NCBI GenBank assembly: GCA_021234155.1
Contig: JAJEKV010000011.1
Coordinates: 1,426,001-1,490,000 of the forward strand
Source: Isoetes taiwanensis
Lineage: Eukaryota; Streptophyta; Lycopodiopsida; Isoetales; Isoetaceae
DNA length: 64,000 nucleotides
Reading direction: 5' to 3'
The translations under genes were made by a program, and so were the position numbers. Shown here piece after piece: positions 11,462-23,490 of the stretch. The notes below the pieces were generated by a model. It saw nothing but the letters and a program-made list of their open reading frames with translations, was not told the DNA's origin and ran no database searches. Every line of letters begins with the position of its first letter. Position 1 is the stretch's first letter.

Positions 11462-14400
11462 TTAAGCTGAGCTTGGGAGGCTACATATAATCTGTTGGCA
11501 AGTGTCTTCAGCCATAGTATACAACATACCATCCTCTTCATTTGCAATCATTTCAAAGTTAGCTACTCTTACAAGGTGGCTATACACACTAGCCACAGGC
11601 TGGTCATCCAGTAGCTCAAATTTGAAACCACCCACCTGTTTATAGTAATATCCTGAGACAATAACAGATTCAACTCCAAATACATTTCCCCATCCATCCA
11701 CATAATCCTCAAGCAAAGTGTTCTTTGCTTCTGTGCACTTCAATACATAAAAATCAACCCCCTCTTCATTATCTTCCTCTGCATTGACAACAAAATTATC
11801 TTCAATCTCTACCATAGAACTAGCTATGTCATAGTCTTCCTCATCATCCTCTTCTTCATGTTCATCTTCTATCTGCAAGTCTTCATCTGATGCTTTATTA
11901 GCATCATTAGTTGCTTTAATCTTCTTCAGTTTTAGTTCAGTAGTTTCCCAACCACCAATGTGTGACTTGATGGTGCAGGAGTCCCATTGGAATTGAACAT
12001 AATTCTCACAGAAGCATGAGAGAGGTCTATAAGCTACCTTTAAAGTGTTGTCCTTGTCACATGGTCTTATGCAATGGAGTTGTGTAGTTCCTTTCAAAGT
12101 ATGACAGTCAAATCTCTCAGATCTATCTATTTTTGAGGGATCAATTTCCCAGAAGTACCTGCACATAGTGCTGTAAGTGCTTTCAGTGCTGAAACAGTTG
12201 AAGAATATTGATATCAAAAAATAAAAAAAGAAGACAATCAAAATTTAGGACTGGAAAATATCACGTTTTACATAATGGAGTAGCCCATTAACAACCACAT
12301 ACACAAACAATTTATAGATTCATGCCCGTAATTTCTAAGGACTTAAGTGCTTTAAGTGCTTAAGTGCTTTAAGTATGCAGAGGAAAACCAGTAAAGTTTA
12401 CCTTGTTATGTCATTATCAGTGGGATTGTTGTTGAAGTACCACCTAAGAAATGCAACCACCTCCTTTGCACATTGCAATTTCTTTCCATCATATTTCATC
12501 TGTTCCTTTGTTAGAATCCTTTTGATGACAGCTCCAGCACCATCATGCTCACCTTTTCCATGTGAGCTAGCAAAAAAATTCCAGAGAATATCCTATTGAA
12601 GATGTTTGTGAAACCTACCAAGGAAGTAAAATGGTCTTGAAGATTTAAACTGTGAAGAACAGCCATCGCTCCAGAAAACATGTTTGTTATAGTTAATTCC
12701 CATAGACTTTAGCCAATCTGCATGATTTTGGAGACAATGCTGGACAAACTCAGTAACATGAGTTTTGTCATCACTGATATAGAAGTGAGTCTCCTTCACA
12801 ATTCCTTTCAATGAGTTTTTTCTTTTCTCTTTTGCAGCATTTTTCTTTTTAATCTCTTTGTCATCTTCTTCCTTCTTTTGTCTTGCTTCTGCCTCTGATT
12901 TTCTCATTCTTCTATAAGTGATGTGTACAAGAATGGAGACCTGATCGGTATGTCAATGGCAGGATTGAGCTTCTTGTTGAATTTTAAATCCATAATTCTC
13001 TGCAAAATCTATCACAGAGACAATAGTATCATCTGCAAATGCTGTCAAACATTGCCTGAATTGTTTTGCTTGCCAATGAGCTCTGTAATTATATGGAACA
13101 AATGTCTTCAGAGTTTTAGTTGCATGCTGATGGAATTCAAAAGGAGAACCTGATTTGTATGCCAATCTTGTAACCTTTGAAGGTTTCTTGCCAGCCCTAG
13201 TTTTCTTGTTCTGTACTTCTTGTTGCAGAAGAGGATAAAGCTTTAATTTACCTCTACAGTAACACACATAAAACTCAGTAAAAAGTAAACTACTTTTACC
13301 TGTTCAAACACTTTCCAATTAACATCCTGCTTATTATTCTTAACCTTCTCTCTAGGGCATGTTGGCAGCCTATATTAAAGCAATCAAATATGTTAAAATC
13401 ACAGGCAATCAAAACTGGAAATTGCAAGGAAACCACATTTGCCTCTTCAAACCACACTTTGTACATGTCTGCATTAGACATGCATGCTTGTGCCATTCAT
13501 CATTCTCATCCTTAGCGCACACAATTTGTCTCCAATAATCACTAGTTGATTTGATTATGTGTTCTTTAGCAATACATGTTGGACCCGAACCACAAATTCT
13601 GCACTTACACTTGCAATCTTTGTGTACACCATAAGGATCAGTCCTCATGTTATTTATGGCTTGCATGGCAAACTCAAGATGCAGATGGTATTGGCAACAA
13701 CATGTTTCTCTTTCTTGAAGCCTCCTAATATAGCTTGGTTTCAATCTTTCAAAAGTCTGCTGGGATATCTTCATATCAGGATGTTCCTTTTCAAAAGCAA
13801 GGTATAGTTGCAACTGAACCAAAAAAAAAAACAAATTTAGATTTCATAACCATGTAAGAAATATAGAAACTAAAAAAGCATGAGAATAACAAATAAATGG
13901 TTCAAAGAATACCTGTGTCACTTCTAGCAAATGTATTGGATGATGAATTTTCTCACCACTCTCAGTTACATGCTTTCTAACATGTTTTTTATAAGGTGAA
14001 ACTCGGGTATTCTCATGCCAAAACCTTCTCACAACACTTATCTCTTCTAGGGAAAGTGCATCAAATCTCTTCTTCCTTGCATGCATTGACCATGGATCAA
14101 ACTCTGCACATATTCGTCTTCTAAATACCTGGGCTACAATTTTCTTGGGAATTGAAAGAAGCCTTGAAATTGCTCTCTGATTAATCCCTTTAAGTGTGGA
14201 AGCTGCCATTTGGAGGGTGGTCTTCCTTGCTTGGAGTACATCAGTACTTCTTTGAAATTTTTGTGCCTGCATGGTTTCTCTCACATTGGAAATCATATCT
14301 TTCATCACATGAAATTCCTTGGGATCTGCTATAGTAACATGTGGTAAATGTTTGATCTTTTTTAAAAAACGGTGTGCTACTCTTCCTTTTGAATCATCAT

Positions 14401-14527
14401 CAGCACAATTCCTTACAATGTGAAAAAAAGAGTCCTCTAACTCTTTTGAAAGTTTTTGTTGTCTTCTTTGACTTAGAGAATGTTCTTTTTTCTTCAGGAG
14501 AACTTGCCATGAAATTGATATGATCAA
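11462..14527 (-). pseudogene. DDE-transposase-like multi-exon pseudogene
   Basis: Reading on the minus strand, splice sites give exons at about 14527-13913, 13813-13437, 13369-13300, about 13270-12402 and 12158-11462. Key motifs, in order: a zinc-binding block CKCKCRICGSGPTC in exon 2; DFAENY (probable first catalytic Asp); WSDGCSSQFKS (second Asp); HGKGEHDGAGA (candidate acidic third residue); then a Cys-rich domain (RPLSCFCENY) and an acidic C-terminal region. This pattern belongs to a widespread transposase-like family of plants and animals that I cannot name with certainty. Two in-frame nonsense codons cut exon 4: TGA at 12953-12955, just after the AQSCH motif, and TAG at 12593-12595. Coding resumes in the same frame after each. 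The junction near 13270-13300 does not keep phase with any obvious splice pair, and the N-terminal start (ATG near 14510 or 14527) is unclear. No terminal inverted repeats were found. Confidence 0.75.
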
Positions 14528-14795
14528 GGAATTGCAATTCTAATTTGTCAGAATTGCAATTGAAATGAACTAGTTTATTCCAGAATTGAAGAATGATAGC
14601 AAGAACTGATACAAATTTCCGCCATCCAAGAAATCCCGCCATCCGGTAGAATCAACTAAGAAATCAATCTTGCGTCCAAAGAATCAATCCATGTCATCGA
14701 TCCCTTCCTCCTCGGAAGAGGATTGCTATTTCTAGAATAACAACCTCATAATTCGTTACTCTAAATTTTGATCGAGGAATAAGCAACTAAAGCAC

Positions 14796-15249
14796 TTAAA
14801 GCAAGTGTCCGGACAGTGCTTTTGGGGTACCACTATCAAATTTACACCCGAATGGCACTTTTATCTGGATTGGATTGAAGCTTTTATCTGTGGTATAGCT
14901 CTCTTGCTCAATAAAATCATCGTGGATGTTCTTTGCCTCAGAAGCCAGGACCTGCATTCCGAAAGGGCAGAACCATGTAGACAAAAGCTTCATGTCAATC
15001 ATCTTTAATTCCCAATGTTGTTTATTGGAGTCAGGCATCAGGCTTAGCTCTTATCATGTATGATGCTAAGGCCTCATAGAAACTTCTTTCGATTCCCATT
15101 CTGTGAGTTTTTAATTTGGAAAGCCGGCTTCTTATCGTCCAATGTATTTTCTTTACTATTCTTGGTGAAATAGCTGGGGAAATAATGGCATGCAGAGGTC
15201 CCATATCCTCTACTTTTTCCCATTTCTCATCCAGTATTTTCATCTGCAA
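14796..15249 (-). CDS. Unrecognised exon-like frames
   Basis: Two minus-strand frames abut: 15249-15031 (MQMKILDEKWEKVEDMGPLH, ending AKPDA) and 15038-14796 (MPDSNKQHWELKM onward). The first is preceded by a possible acceptor (ttgcag before ATGAAAATACTGG). Composition looks protein-like but I recognise no family, and the two frames do not join cleanly. They may be part of a gene lying upstream of the DDE-like pseudogene. Confidence 0.25.
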
Positions 15250-16388
15250 CAGATTGTTTTCTGCAACAGAGTATTTTCTGTATTGTTCGTTCCTGTCAGA
15301 GTCCTCAGCAACATTCCTTTAGAATGCAGATACCTGGCTAGGAGGAAAGACGATAAGCATTATGTACATTAGAAAGAAATAAATGGTATAGTTATAAGCT
15401 AGAGGCATCTTGCCATGGGTTCATCAAGCAAAGAAACTTGCACATGGCTTATTTTCATTGGCAATCTATCGATGCTTAGTTTTTAATTTGACATTGATTT
15501 ATGACTTGCTTTGATGACAGTCTATTGCCTTATTTATGACACTAGATGGAGGCTGCTTAGCAGTTGTTTTGCACATAGGATATGTAATAAGCCAGGGCAA
15601 ACTAATGAGACCATTCTCTTCTCAGTAAGTTATATGGCAGAATGGTTCTTTCATATGTTTGATGTCTTTTTTTGGCTCCCCACAGGATTGAAACACGGGT
15701 TCAGCATTTTGGAATGCTAATAATGACTAAGAGGAACTCAGATATAGGAATTGAACTGATTTGGTAGAGATACCCCTCCAATTTGACTTACAGTTATTGG
15801 TGCTTTCTTGTGGCAAGCGTTTTGACAAAACAAATTATGGATCTTATGCCAGCAGGGGGTAAGAATATGTTACTGAGTAGTTTTTTATGGTAGAAGTGAG
15901 AATATTGATTCTTGATGGAATGGGATCTGGAAGGATTAGCTTATGAATATGAGAGTGAATAAATGGATGGCTTTATCTCACAGATGATATTCAGAAATGT
16001 CCCCTTTATTTGACATGTTGGTGGAACAAATAGTTTTTACACATTTAGGGAGTAGATAGCAGAGCAGATAATTTCTCTCAATAAAAAATGTTTAGTCAAG
16101 ATTAACATCATGTAGGCTTTCTGATATTGTGTTTAAACCCCTTGGCTATCAAGCCGTAAAGATAGGAGATTATTTGAGTTACTGGCTTCCTTCTTAGATT
16201 CATAATTTACTGTCTCACTACAAGTTAGTAGCACTTAATCTTTGTTGATTTACGATAAGATATACAAGTTAGTAGTGCTTAACCTATTGACACAGAGAGA
16301 ATCAATCATCTTATAGTGCATGGTGATGATCTTAAGCAGTTTTATGTCTCAAACAAGGCCACCAAAGAAATTTCTATTTGTAGAACAG
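15250..16388. other. No gene recognised
   Basis: AT-rich sequence with only short frames. A partial local repeat of gccaccaaa and tttgtagaac precedes the duplicated block at 16389. Confidence 0.5.
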
Positions 16389-16850
16389 GCCACCAAAAAA
16401 CCTTTTCTTTGTAGAACGTTTCATTTCATGCCTTTTATATATGATATCCACATGCTAGGTTTTTTTAGAATTTTTTAAAGGAGGGTAGGATAGAAAGTGT
16501 TGTAATTACTAAATATTTAGATTAAAATATAAGATTAGCTATGTGTATGCGTTGTTGGAAGCTCCATGTTATGTGGCTATTATTAAAAAAGTTACATGGT
16601 GTAGCTTAAATGCCGTATGCTTCGAAATGTTGAACCTTTAGATACAGTTATCTCTTAGCTTATGCAAATTGGATCACAATGGTTAATTATAAAATCTTCT
16701 AATGAATTTGATCAAGAAAAAAGACTACTTTTTATTGCTATAGGTTTCTTAATCAACAAAGAATAGACTACCTTCATGGCTAAAGGTTGCTTAGGTGCAA
16801 AGAAATAGGACACGCCCATTAAAAGGCCCCTTTAATCAAGAGCTAATGAA
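16389..16850 (+). repeat. 462-bp direct repeat, copy 1
   Basis: This block, starting gccaccaaaaaacc and ending aagagctaatgaa, is repeated at 20194-20655 in the same orientation with about seven substitutions seen by eye. Together the copies bracket the gypsy fragment and solo LTR between them. The ends are not TG...CA, so these are unlikely to be LTRs. A local duplication is the simplest reading. Confidence 0.9.
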
Positions 16851-17637
16851 TGTATTAATTGTACAATGTTTTAGTTTCATGTTAGATGATAATCTCCAAC
16901 AATTAGCCTAAGTTGCTATACAACACCCCCTTGGCCATGACATGTTACTCCTAACTTTGGGAATGGTGATGCTTTCAGTGTTTCTTTATAAGAATGAATG
17001 TATATTTGTGTACCTTGAAAGCTTAGTAACTGTTATATTCATGCAAAATCCCTAAACTATTACAACAAAAATACGGCAACCCAATGCGAAGCATATATTT
17101 AAACAGGTCTTCAAGTTCAAGAGCATATGACATTTTGATTCGAAACCAAATCCAAGTACAAAAAAAGTAATAGAATATCAAAACCATGTTAAACAACTAT
17201 GACCTATCATGTTGTATATATCAGTTTATTCAAATCAAAGATCTTTGTAACCCCCAATAAATACAAGTTATATTGCGGCTTAATCATTTACAGGTACCCA
17301 ATGTTAGCCCAGCAACGCTGGGCACCATAACAAGTAAAATATTATTCTTAGATCGGGTGCTGATGGGGTGCTTCCCGTGCGCGAATTTGCCCCCCAACTC
17401 TGTGCTTACACCCACGAGCCGACCTTTGCATTGCTCCATAAGTATTCCTTCTTTAGGCCGGACTCCAACACCTATGTAGCATCCTCAAGAAGTACCTTTG
17501 GAGTGATTTCAATCTACTCCTTAATCATCTCTAACAAAGTTGGAAATTCTAATATCTCATATGGGGTTGCTTCTTTGGGAGAGTTACATGGAATACATTG
17601 TGTATCTTAAAGTGGCCGAAAAATACAATTGATAGGA
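16851..17637. other. No gene recognised
   Basis: AT-rich sequence with short frames only. It separates repeat copy 1 from the decayed gypsy fragment. Confidence 0.5.
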
Positions 17638-20160
17638 CTAGTTTTCTATCCTCTCGGTTATTGCAAAAGGAACCGCCCACCTTGGAGCAAGTTTCTTACA
17701 CTTCCCATTTCGTAGCTTGGCTTGCTTCACTTTAATTTCTAGCCAGATATTATCTTCTATTTGGAATTCTCTTGCTGATCTATGCTTATTTGAAGGACTC
17801 TTTTGCCGACTCCTAGCTGCTAGGAGGTAATTCCTAACATCTTCTACTAACTCTTGGATATCCGTATGAAGCTGCTTGTAGATGTGACGGTCCAGGGGAA
17901 TATACGCCATAAATACGTATATTCCTGGATCCGTCACTATACAAGTCTATCTTCATAGCCTTGTATACCATAGAGTGTGGCACTAGGGGGCATGGCCAAG
18001 TTATTCTCATAACTTAGCCAATCATAGGTTAGACCATTATCCATGTGGCCTTAACCTATTGGGGGCACCCGCCACACAGGACTCACCCGATTGGTGCCAC
18101 GTGGCATCCTAAGTGGACCTAACTTATATAGGCCTAAACCCTAACCCTAGGCCTCTTTCCAGCCCTAGCACCCAGAGACTCACCTACTCGTTCGAAACCC
18201 CGTTTCGAACATCGTTTGTTGTGGCATAGGCTGGTGCAGCAGCCCCAGCAGGGTAGACTCGTTCTTGGAGTAGGAGCAGCATCTTGTGAGTCGAAGACCA
18301 TGGAGGCACACGGATCTGGAGGGAGAGCATCAGGAGCAGGTATCTAGGATAGTAGTTATGATAGCTTATCTGGAATTAGCATTCCAGATATGCTAGTACC
18401 TTGTATCTAGAGTAGAGCCATCCTAGAACCCGTATTCAACATCTTGAACCCTAATCAAGGAACCCTAACCATTAGTTAGATTTGTATGATTAGGTTAAGA
18501 TGTTCTTCTTATGATTATTCTCATGATGTGATGATTATGTGATGATGGTTGATCATGTTTTCTCCTCTTGTATTGGGAAGGGGGGTAGAGACCTAGAGCC
18601 ATATGTAGTATGCTCCTAGAGTAGATCCCTTAGTTCCTATTAGTTGCGGCCTGTGCATAGGAGCCCACCAGGCTATTGAGGCTATGATACGACTCAGCAC
18701 CATACAACGGGGCTAGAGGGAAAGTGGAGGGAGGATCCCTGCCGAGTGGGGGCTTCGGGGGATCCCATAGTGGGCTAGGCTTATGGTCGGTCACTTCGTG
18801 TGTGGGCCGGCATGGGTCCGGCACCTCCGGGGCAATGGTGTCGCCACCTCCTCTCGAGCTGCAAGTGTTGGCTTGGCTCTCGTTTTGGGGGTTAAGTAGG
18901 TGCACGAATGGTGTGTCGCCACGATTCTCTAGTCGCCCCACGAACCTCTAGACCACAGGAAGGGGAGATGCAACCCTTCCCCGCCTCGTCCGGACCGGGG
19001 AGATGCAACTGGAGTAGTCCCGATGGGTGATGCCATGGGATTGCGTGTCAGGAAGGCTAGAGTCCCGTCGAGCCCTGATTTAGCCCATCCGCAAAGTATG
19101 CACTGAGGGGCGGATGGAGTGGTCAACCCTAGCCATTGTTCTATGCCCAGCCCTCGCCATTGCCATGACTTCGGTGCGCTCTATCTTGAGGCCTAGCGGG
19201 TCCGGTCATCCTCCTTACGAGTGCAGCCGGGTAGGAGCTCTCATGTTTCACGGTTTGTGCTTATCATCTTTGTATCGGTATATGTGTGATGCACTACCCT
19301 TCGAGGTAGTATTTGTATATGTTTGATGCTAGTTCTGACGTGTTATCGCTTCCGCTGTTATAGGAGCCCATAGGGGAAGGGCGCGCAAGACACCTTCGTG
19401 TTCCCTCCCCGAACTAGGGATCACCTCGAAGTGCGGGGTAGACGAAGGGCCCGTGCGGTTGTTGAGTCGGACGGGGGATTTCCTGCCGAGTGTACGGCGG
19501 GCGCCGTATGTTTAGCAGGGAGCGTCACAGTAGACTTCTACTTTTGACAGGCGATTGTGCATGTGTCTAGCCTGAGGCATTAATCCATGGGGGTGATCTT
19601 CTGCTTAGCGCCGGGGGCTCTAGCAGGCTCGGGATTTGAAGTTGTTCTATCTCCGTCTGCTGGCACAACTGATATTGCCGAATGTAGTTGGTGATGCCCT
19701 TCCTCATGCCAGACCAAATTTAATTACTTCCTATTTTGAACTAAGTTTTCACGAAACCCACGTGACTGGCTATATTTCAGATACTTCTGCATGCAAAGCT
19801 TATCTTTAAAATATAAAAGTTTTCCTATCTTTTTATACTATTTATAAGTTTCCCTTTACTTATCAATCCTGGCCTCTTTGCAAACACTAGCCCATGCGTC
19901 CTGGTATTCCTTACTTGCGGCTAGTGCTTCTTCAATCTTATTGTCGAACTCGTTAGATAAGGTTGAGATCGCATTACAATGAATTTTCCTTACAAAAAAT
20001 GTATCAAGAGAGTGAGTCCACTACCATCTAGCTTGCCTTTGTAGATTATCTTGACATCCTATTCTGCGAGGAATTCCATTCAACGCATTTGCCTCAGGTT
20101 GACGGGTGATTGCATGAAAATGTATTGGGGGAGGGGGCTTTGATGATCAGTATTTAGCTG
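17638..20160 (-). mobile_element. Decayed Ty3/gypsy pol fragment (element E)
   Basis: On the minus strand, right to left, there are traces of the RNase H end (ITRQPEANALNG, about 20100), a connection region (NEFDNKIEEALAASKEYQD, about 19900), an integrase zinc-finger end (YIRQYQLCQQTEIEQ, about 19680) and the integrase C-terminal region (17877-17638: DVRNYLLAARSRQKS then KLRNGKCKKLAPRW, a typical gypsy C-terminal motif). The catalytic core of integrase is missing between the last two, so a deletion predates the solo LTR inserted at the junction. Several stops and shifts make it non-functional. Confidence 0.85.
17883..19529 (+). mobile_element. Solo LTR, Ty3/gypsy family B
   Basis: The 1647-bp block begins TGTGAC and ends GTCACA. 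It is flanked by a perfect 5-bp target duplication GTAGA (17878-17882 and 19530-19534) and sits inside the gypsy fragment E. No internal region is present, so it is best read as a solo LTR left by LTR-LTR recombination. Its first half matches, in reverse orientation, the LTR at 39778-40863 next to a chromodomain gypsy element. The first ~55 bp can fold into a hairpin. An internal aaccctaaccctagg run near 18140 resembles telomere repeats but is part of the LTR. Confidence 0.92.
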
Positions 20161-20193
20161 AAATTGCCTACTAAGCAAGTAATGTCACTATAT

Positions 20194-20655
20194 GCCACCA
20201 AAAAAACTTTTCTTTGTAGAACGTTTCATTTCATGCCTTTTATATATGATATCCACATGCTAGGTTTTTTTAGGATTTTTTAAAGGAGGGTAGGATAGAA
20301 AGTGTTGTAATTACTAAATATTTAGATTAAAAAATAAGATTAGCTATGTGTATGCGTTGTTGGAAGCTCCATGTTATGTGGCTATTATGAAAAAAGTTAC
20401 ATGGTGTAGCTTAAATGCCGTATGCTTCGAAATGTTGAACCTTTAGATACAATTATCTCTTAGCTTATGCATATTGGATCACAATGGTTAATTATAAAAT
20501 CTTCTAATGAATTTGATCAAGAAAAACGACTACTTTTTATTGCTATAGGTTTCTTAATCAACAAAGAATAGACTACCTTCATGGCTAAAGGTTGCTTAGG
20601 TGCAAAGAAATAGGACACGCCCATTAAAAGGCCCCTTTAATCAAGAGCTAATGAA
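20194..20655 (+). repeat. 462-bp direct repeat, copy 2
   Basis: Near-identical partner of 16389-16850. It ends exactly where an 11-bp hairpin begins (ggttctattgc-gata-gcaatagaacc, 20660-20685). Confidence 0.9.
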
Positions 20656-21444
20656 CCATGGTTCTATTGCGATAGCAATAGAACCAACATTCTTTGGATG
20701 GGGACGCCTATTCATGTTGGCCCTATTTATAGCCTCATCATGCTATGGTAGGTTATCGGCATTCTCTTGAGCTTCTACCTTGGTTGCTCCATCTTCTCTT
20801 GCCTTCTAGTGTCCCATCCTATCTACCTACTTCCTACTTAGTTTTTGTTTTTGTAGATTACAGTCTTTGCCTTCTTGTGTGATGCAGTGGTTTTGATCTT
20901 GTATTGGTGAAATTTCTGGATTGTGTTACGGCATAAATTTTGATCCCTGAATGCTTGTGGCTTGGATGGAGGTTTTACCACTGTGTTTGTAGAAGCTTTT
21001 ACAGCTTTGTTGCTTGCCTTTCCTCTGTCTGAACATCTTCTATTTTGATGTGTATGGCAGCGCTGTATTTGTGTATATGGCAAGGCAATATCCACATCCT
21101 TTTTTGCTGTTATCTTTAATCGATGGACATGGCGGCGTTCTCCGACCCCATATTTTCGTCTTCCCAATTGCAGATTCGATCAGATTATTCATTGCTGGAT
21201 AATCAACAAAGGTCCAAAGAGGTATATTTTCTGCAGAGTTTTTCTTCATGGGTCAGCATCGATTTGCTTTCAAGATTGTACCTGCGTAGTTTGGCCGCTC
21301 CATTTTGTACTGCCCAAATTGCAAATGGAGTAGATTTCTGCAGATATTATCTTCAGGGGTCAACGTTAATCGTTTCAGAGCGGAGCTGCAATGATTTTTC
21401 AGTGGTCGTTTGCTCGATCTGTCAGCTTCATTTGATCTCATCAG
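20656..21444. other. No gene recognised; small hairpin
   Basis: A perfect 11-bp stem with a 4-base loop lies at 20660-20685. The rest has short frames on both strands without recognisable domains. Confidence 0.45.
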
Positions 21445-21575
21445 GTTGCAATTAGGTTAAAGCTACAGAAAGTTTTTATTATGGCCATTTGCTTGGCAGC
21501 AGCATACCAAGTTGCAATCAGGTTAAAGCTACAGAAGGGTTTTTATTGTGGCCATTTGCTTGGCAGCAGCATTTG
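21445..21575. repeat. Tandem duplication, 66-bp unit
   Basis: Copies at 21445-21510 and 21511-21575 begin gttgcaat-aggttaaagc and share gccatttgcttggcagcagc. Non-coding in the frames I can follow. Confidence 0.85.
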
Positions 21576-22485
21576 TTCTTAGTTCTCTATTTGTTTGCAT
21601 CATGCCTAGAGGCTAGGCTGCTAGGACTGCGGCAGTCAAGACTGCGTCTACCAAGGCTGCAGCTATCAGATTAGGAAAGCGCCCAGTGGGTGAGTGTTCT
21701 GGGCTGGAAGATAGCATCTTAGATGCTCTGGAAGGACAGGAGCGTTGACAGGACCAGACACGCGCCCCGGCTTGGGAAAAGGGAATGGAATAGAGGCTTG
21801 CTGCTCATAGGGATGATAAGTTGGACGAGTTGGATGCTAAGATTTATGCTAAGATTTCAGCCTCTTTGAAGCAATGGAGGCAGGATGCTGCTTTGGGAAG
21901 GGGGGTTTGCCTTCTATGGCAGCTCCAATTGCATTGGGCATTAACCGTGGAGCTTGGGGCTCAAATAATCGGTTGTGGCTAGATTCAAATGATAGATTCA
22001 GCTACACCAGATCCATCAGAAGTTGCCGGATGTGGAGAGCTCCTAACTAAGGATGTCCCTCCTATTGCTGCCGATTCATCTCCATTACTCTGGAGATTCA
22101 ATGAACTCGTGAAATTTTCACTCAAGTGGTACATAGGGCTGTTAGATAGTTTCCCGCATGACTCCCTAAAGAAACCTTCCATCCAAGAAACACATTCAAG
22201 GGCATGAAATCTGGATATACTTCCTGAATGGCAGTAATCATTAATGTCAGGATTCTTATCTATCCTTAGGCGGTGAAATCGTTTGCTGCCTAAAGCATGA
22301 ATCAATTTAAAGGTCGTTTGACAGACGTTGTGACCACCAGCTTTGTAAGTAAACTTGTCACCATAATCTGGCCTAATATTGAAGGCTAGGTAGCCCCTTT
22401 GGTCTAGCAGAGTCATTGAACTATAATTATCACGAATCAACCTCAATTCCTTTAGTCCAATCTTAAGCAAGCAGTGTTAGCCCGG

Positions 22486-22865
22486 ACAAATATCCATTCG
22501 AGAAGAATATCAACTTATTGAAAAACAGCAAATAAAACGACATGTCCTAGAAGTACACCCGAGGTGACACAGAAGGTGCACTTTTCCGGATTGAGGCTAA
22601 TTCCAGATTCATCACAGCGTTGAAAAACTAGTTCAAGTTTTACCAAATGGTCCATAACGTGGGTGTAAGTGGAGAAGTCATCCTGAAAGACTTGCAGAAA
22701 GGGATGAACTTGCATGTACTCTTGAAAAACAGCAAGCATAATGCGTTGAAATGTGGATGGTGAGTTTGACAATCCAAAAGGAACGACTTTGTAAGCAAAG
22801 GTACCCCATGGAGTAGTGAAGGTAGTCTTTAGTTGATCTTCTTCTCGAATGGATATTTGATTATG
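22486..22865 (-). mobile_element. Ty3/gypsy RT fragment
   Basis: The minus strand reads NQISIREEDQLKTTF, then TPWGTFAYKVVPFGLSNSPS, the active-site-like FQDDFSTY and SLNPEKCTF, all typical of gypsy reverse transcriptase fingers and palm. Flanks are other sequence, so this is an isolated piece. Its two ends carry the same ~30 bp in inverted orientation (about 22486-22518 and 22832-22865, around atatccattcgagaag), suggesting the fragment was copied or joined by a fold-back event. Confidence 0.8.
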
Positions 22866-23490
22866 GTTTGAGCCCGGACCCCAAACAAGCAGCATTGAAA
22901 ACAATAGTGCTTTGTATGTGTTGCCCTCAAGTGAGCCTCGTCCATAAGTTTCTTTCTTCTTTGCGATGTACAAGCTTTCTTGTAAGTTTCTCTTAAGGTT
23001 TTCACTTGCAGAAGCTTTGAATTCAAACATAGAGTCTTGTGGCTTTGCTAGGTCCTCGTCTCAGAGATCAACATGAGGTGTTTCTTCGTCTGACACGAGA
23101 GCAACAGATGGTGTACTAGTAGATGCTGAGAGGTTTGGTGTGGGCAAGTCTTGGGGGGAGCTGCTTTCCCTCTCTCTGGAAAAAAGTAGTCGAGGTTGGT
23201 GACGTAGTTGACCAGCTCCTGAAGTGTCATAGAATACAGAAGTTGCGTGGCGCTGACTGCTTCCACTTATTGTAGTATCAACTAGTGAAAATGATGGAGT
23301 TGGTGTGATTTGCCTTCGGGGAGGCGGTCTACGCTGGACTATGGGAGACGGACTAAAATGAACTGGACGAGGGAGTTTGAGCTCTATAGGCTGTGGTGGA
23401 GTAAAACGCATTGGTGGGGGCAAACGACGTTCAGGAGCAGGCTGTGGTGGAGTAAACTGAATTGGTGGTGGAAGCCGACATCGTGGTGTA

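Noticed and set aside
18140-18165. Interstitial telomere repeats (aaccctaaccctagg)
   Set aside because: Only two or three units, and the same run occurs in the related LTR near 40600, so it is part of the LTR sequence.
16389-20655. The 462-bp repeats as LTRs of the enclosed gypsy fragment
   Set aside because: Ends are not TG...CA, there is no matching target duplication, and no primer-binding or polypurine sites lie next to them.
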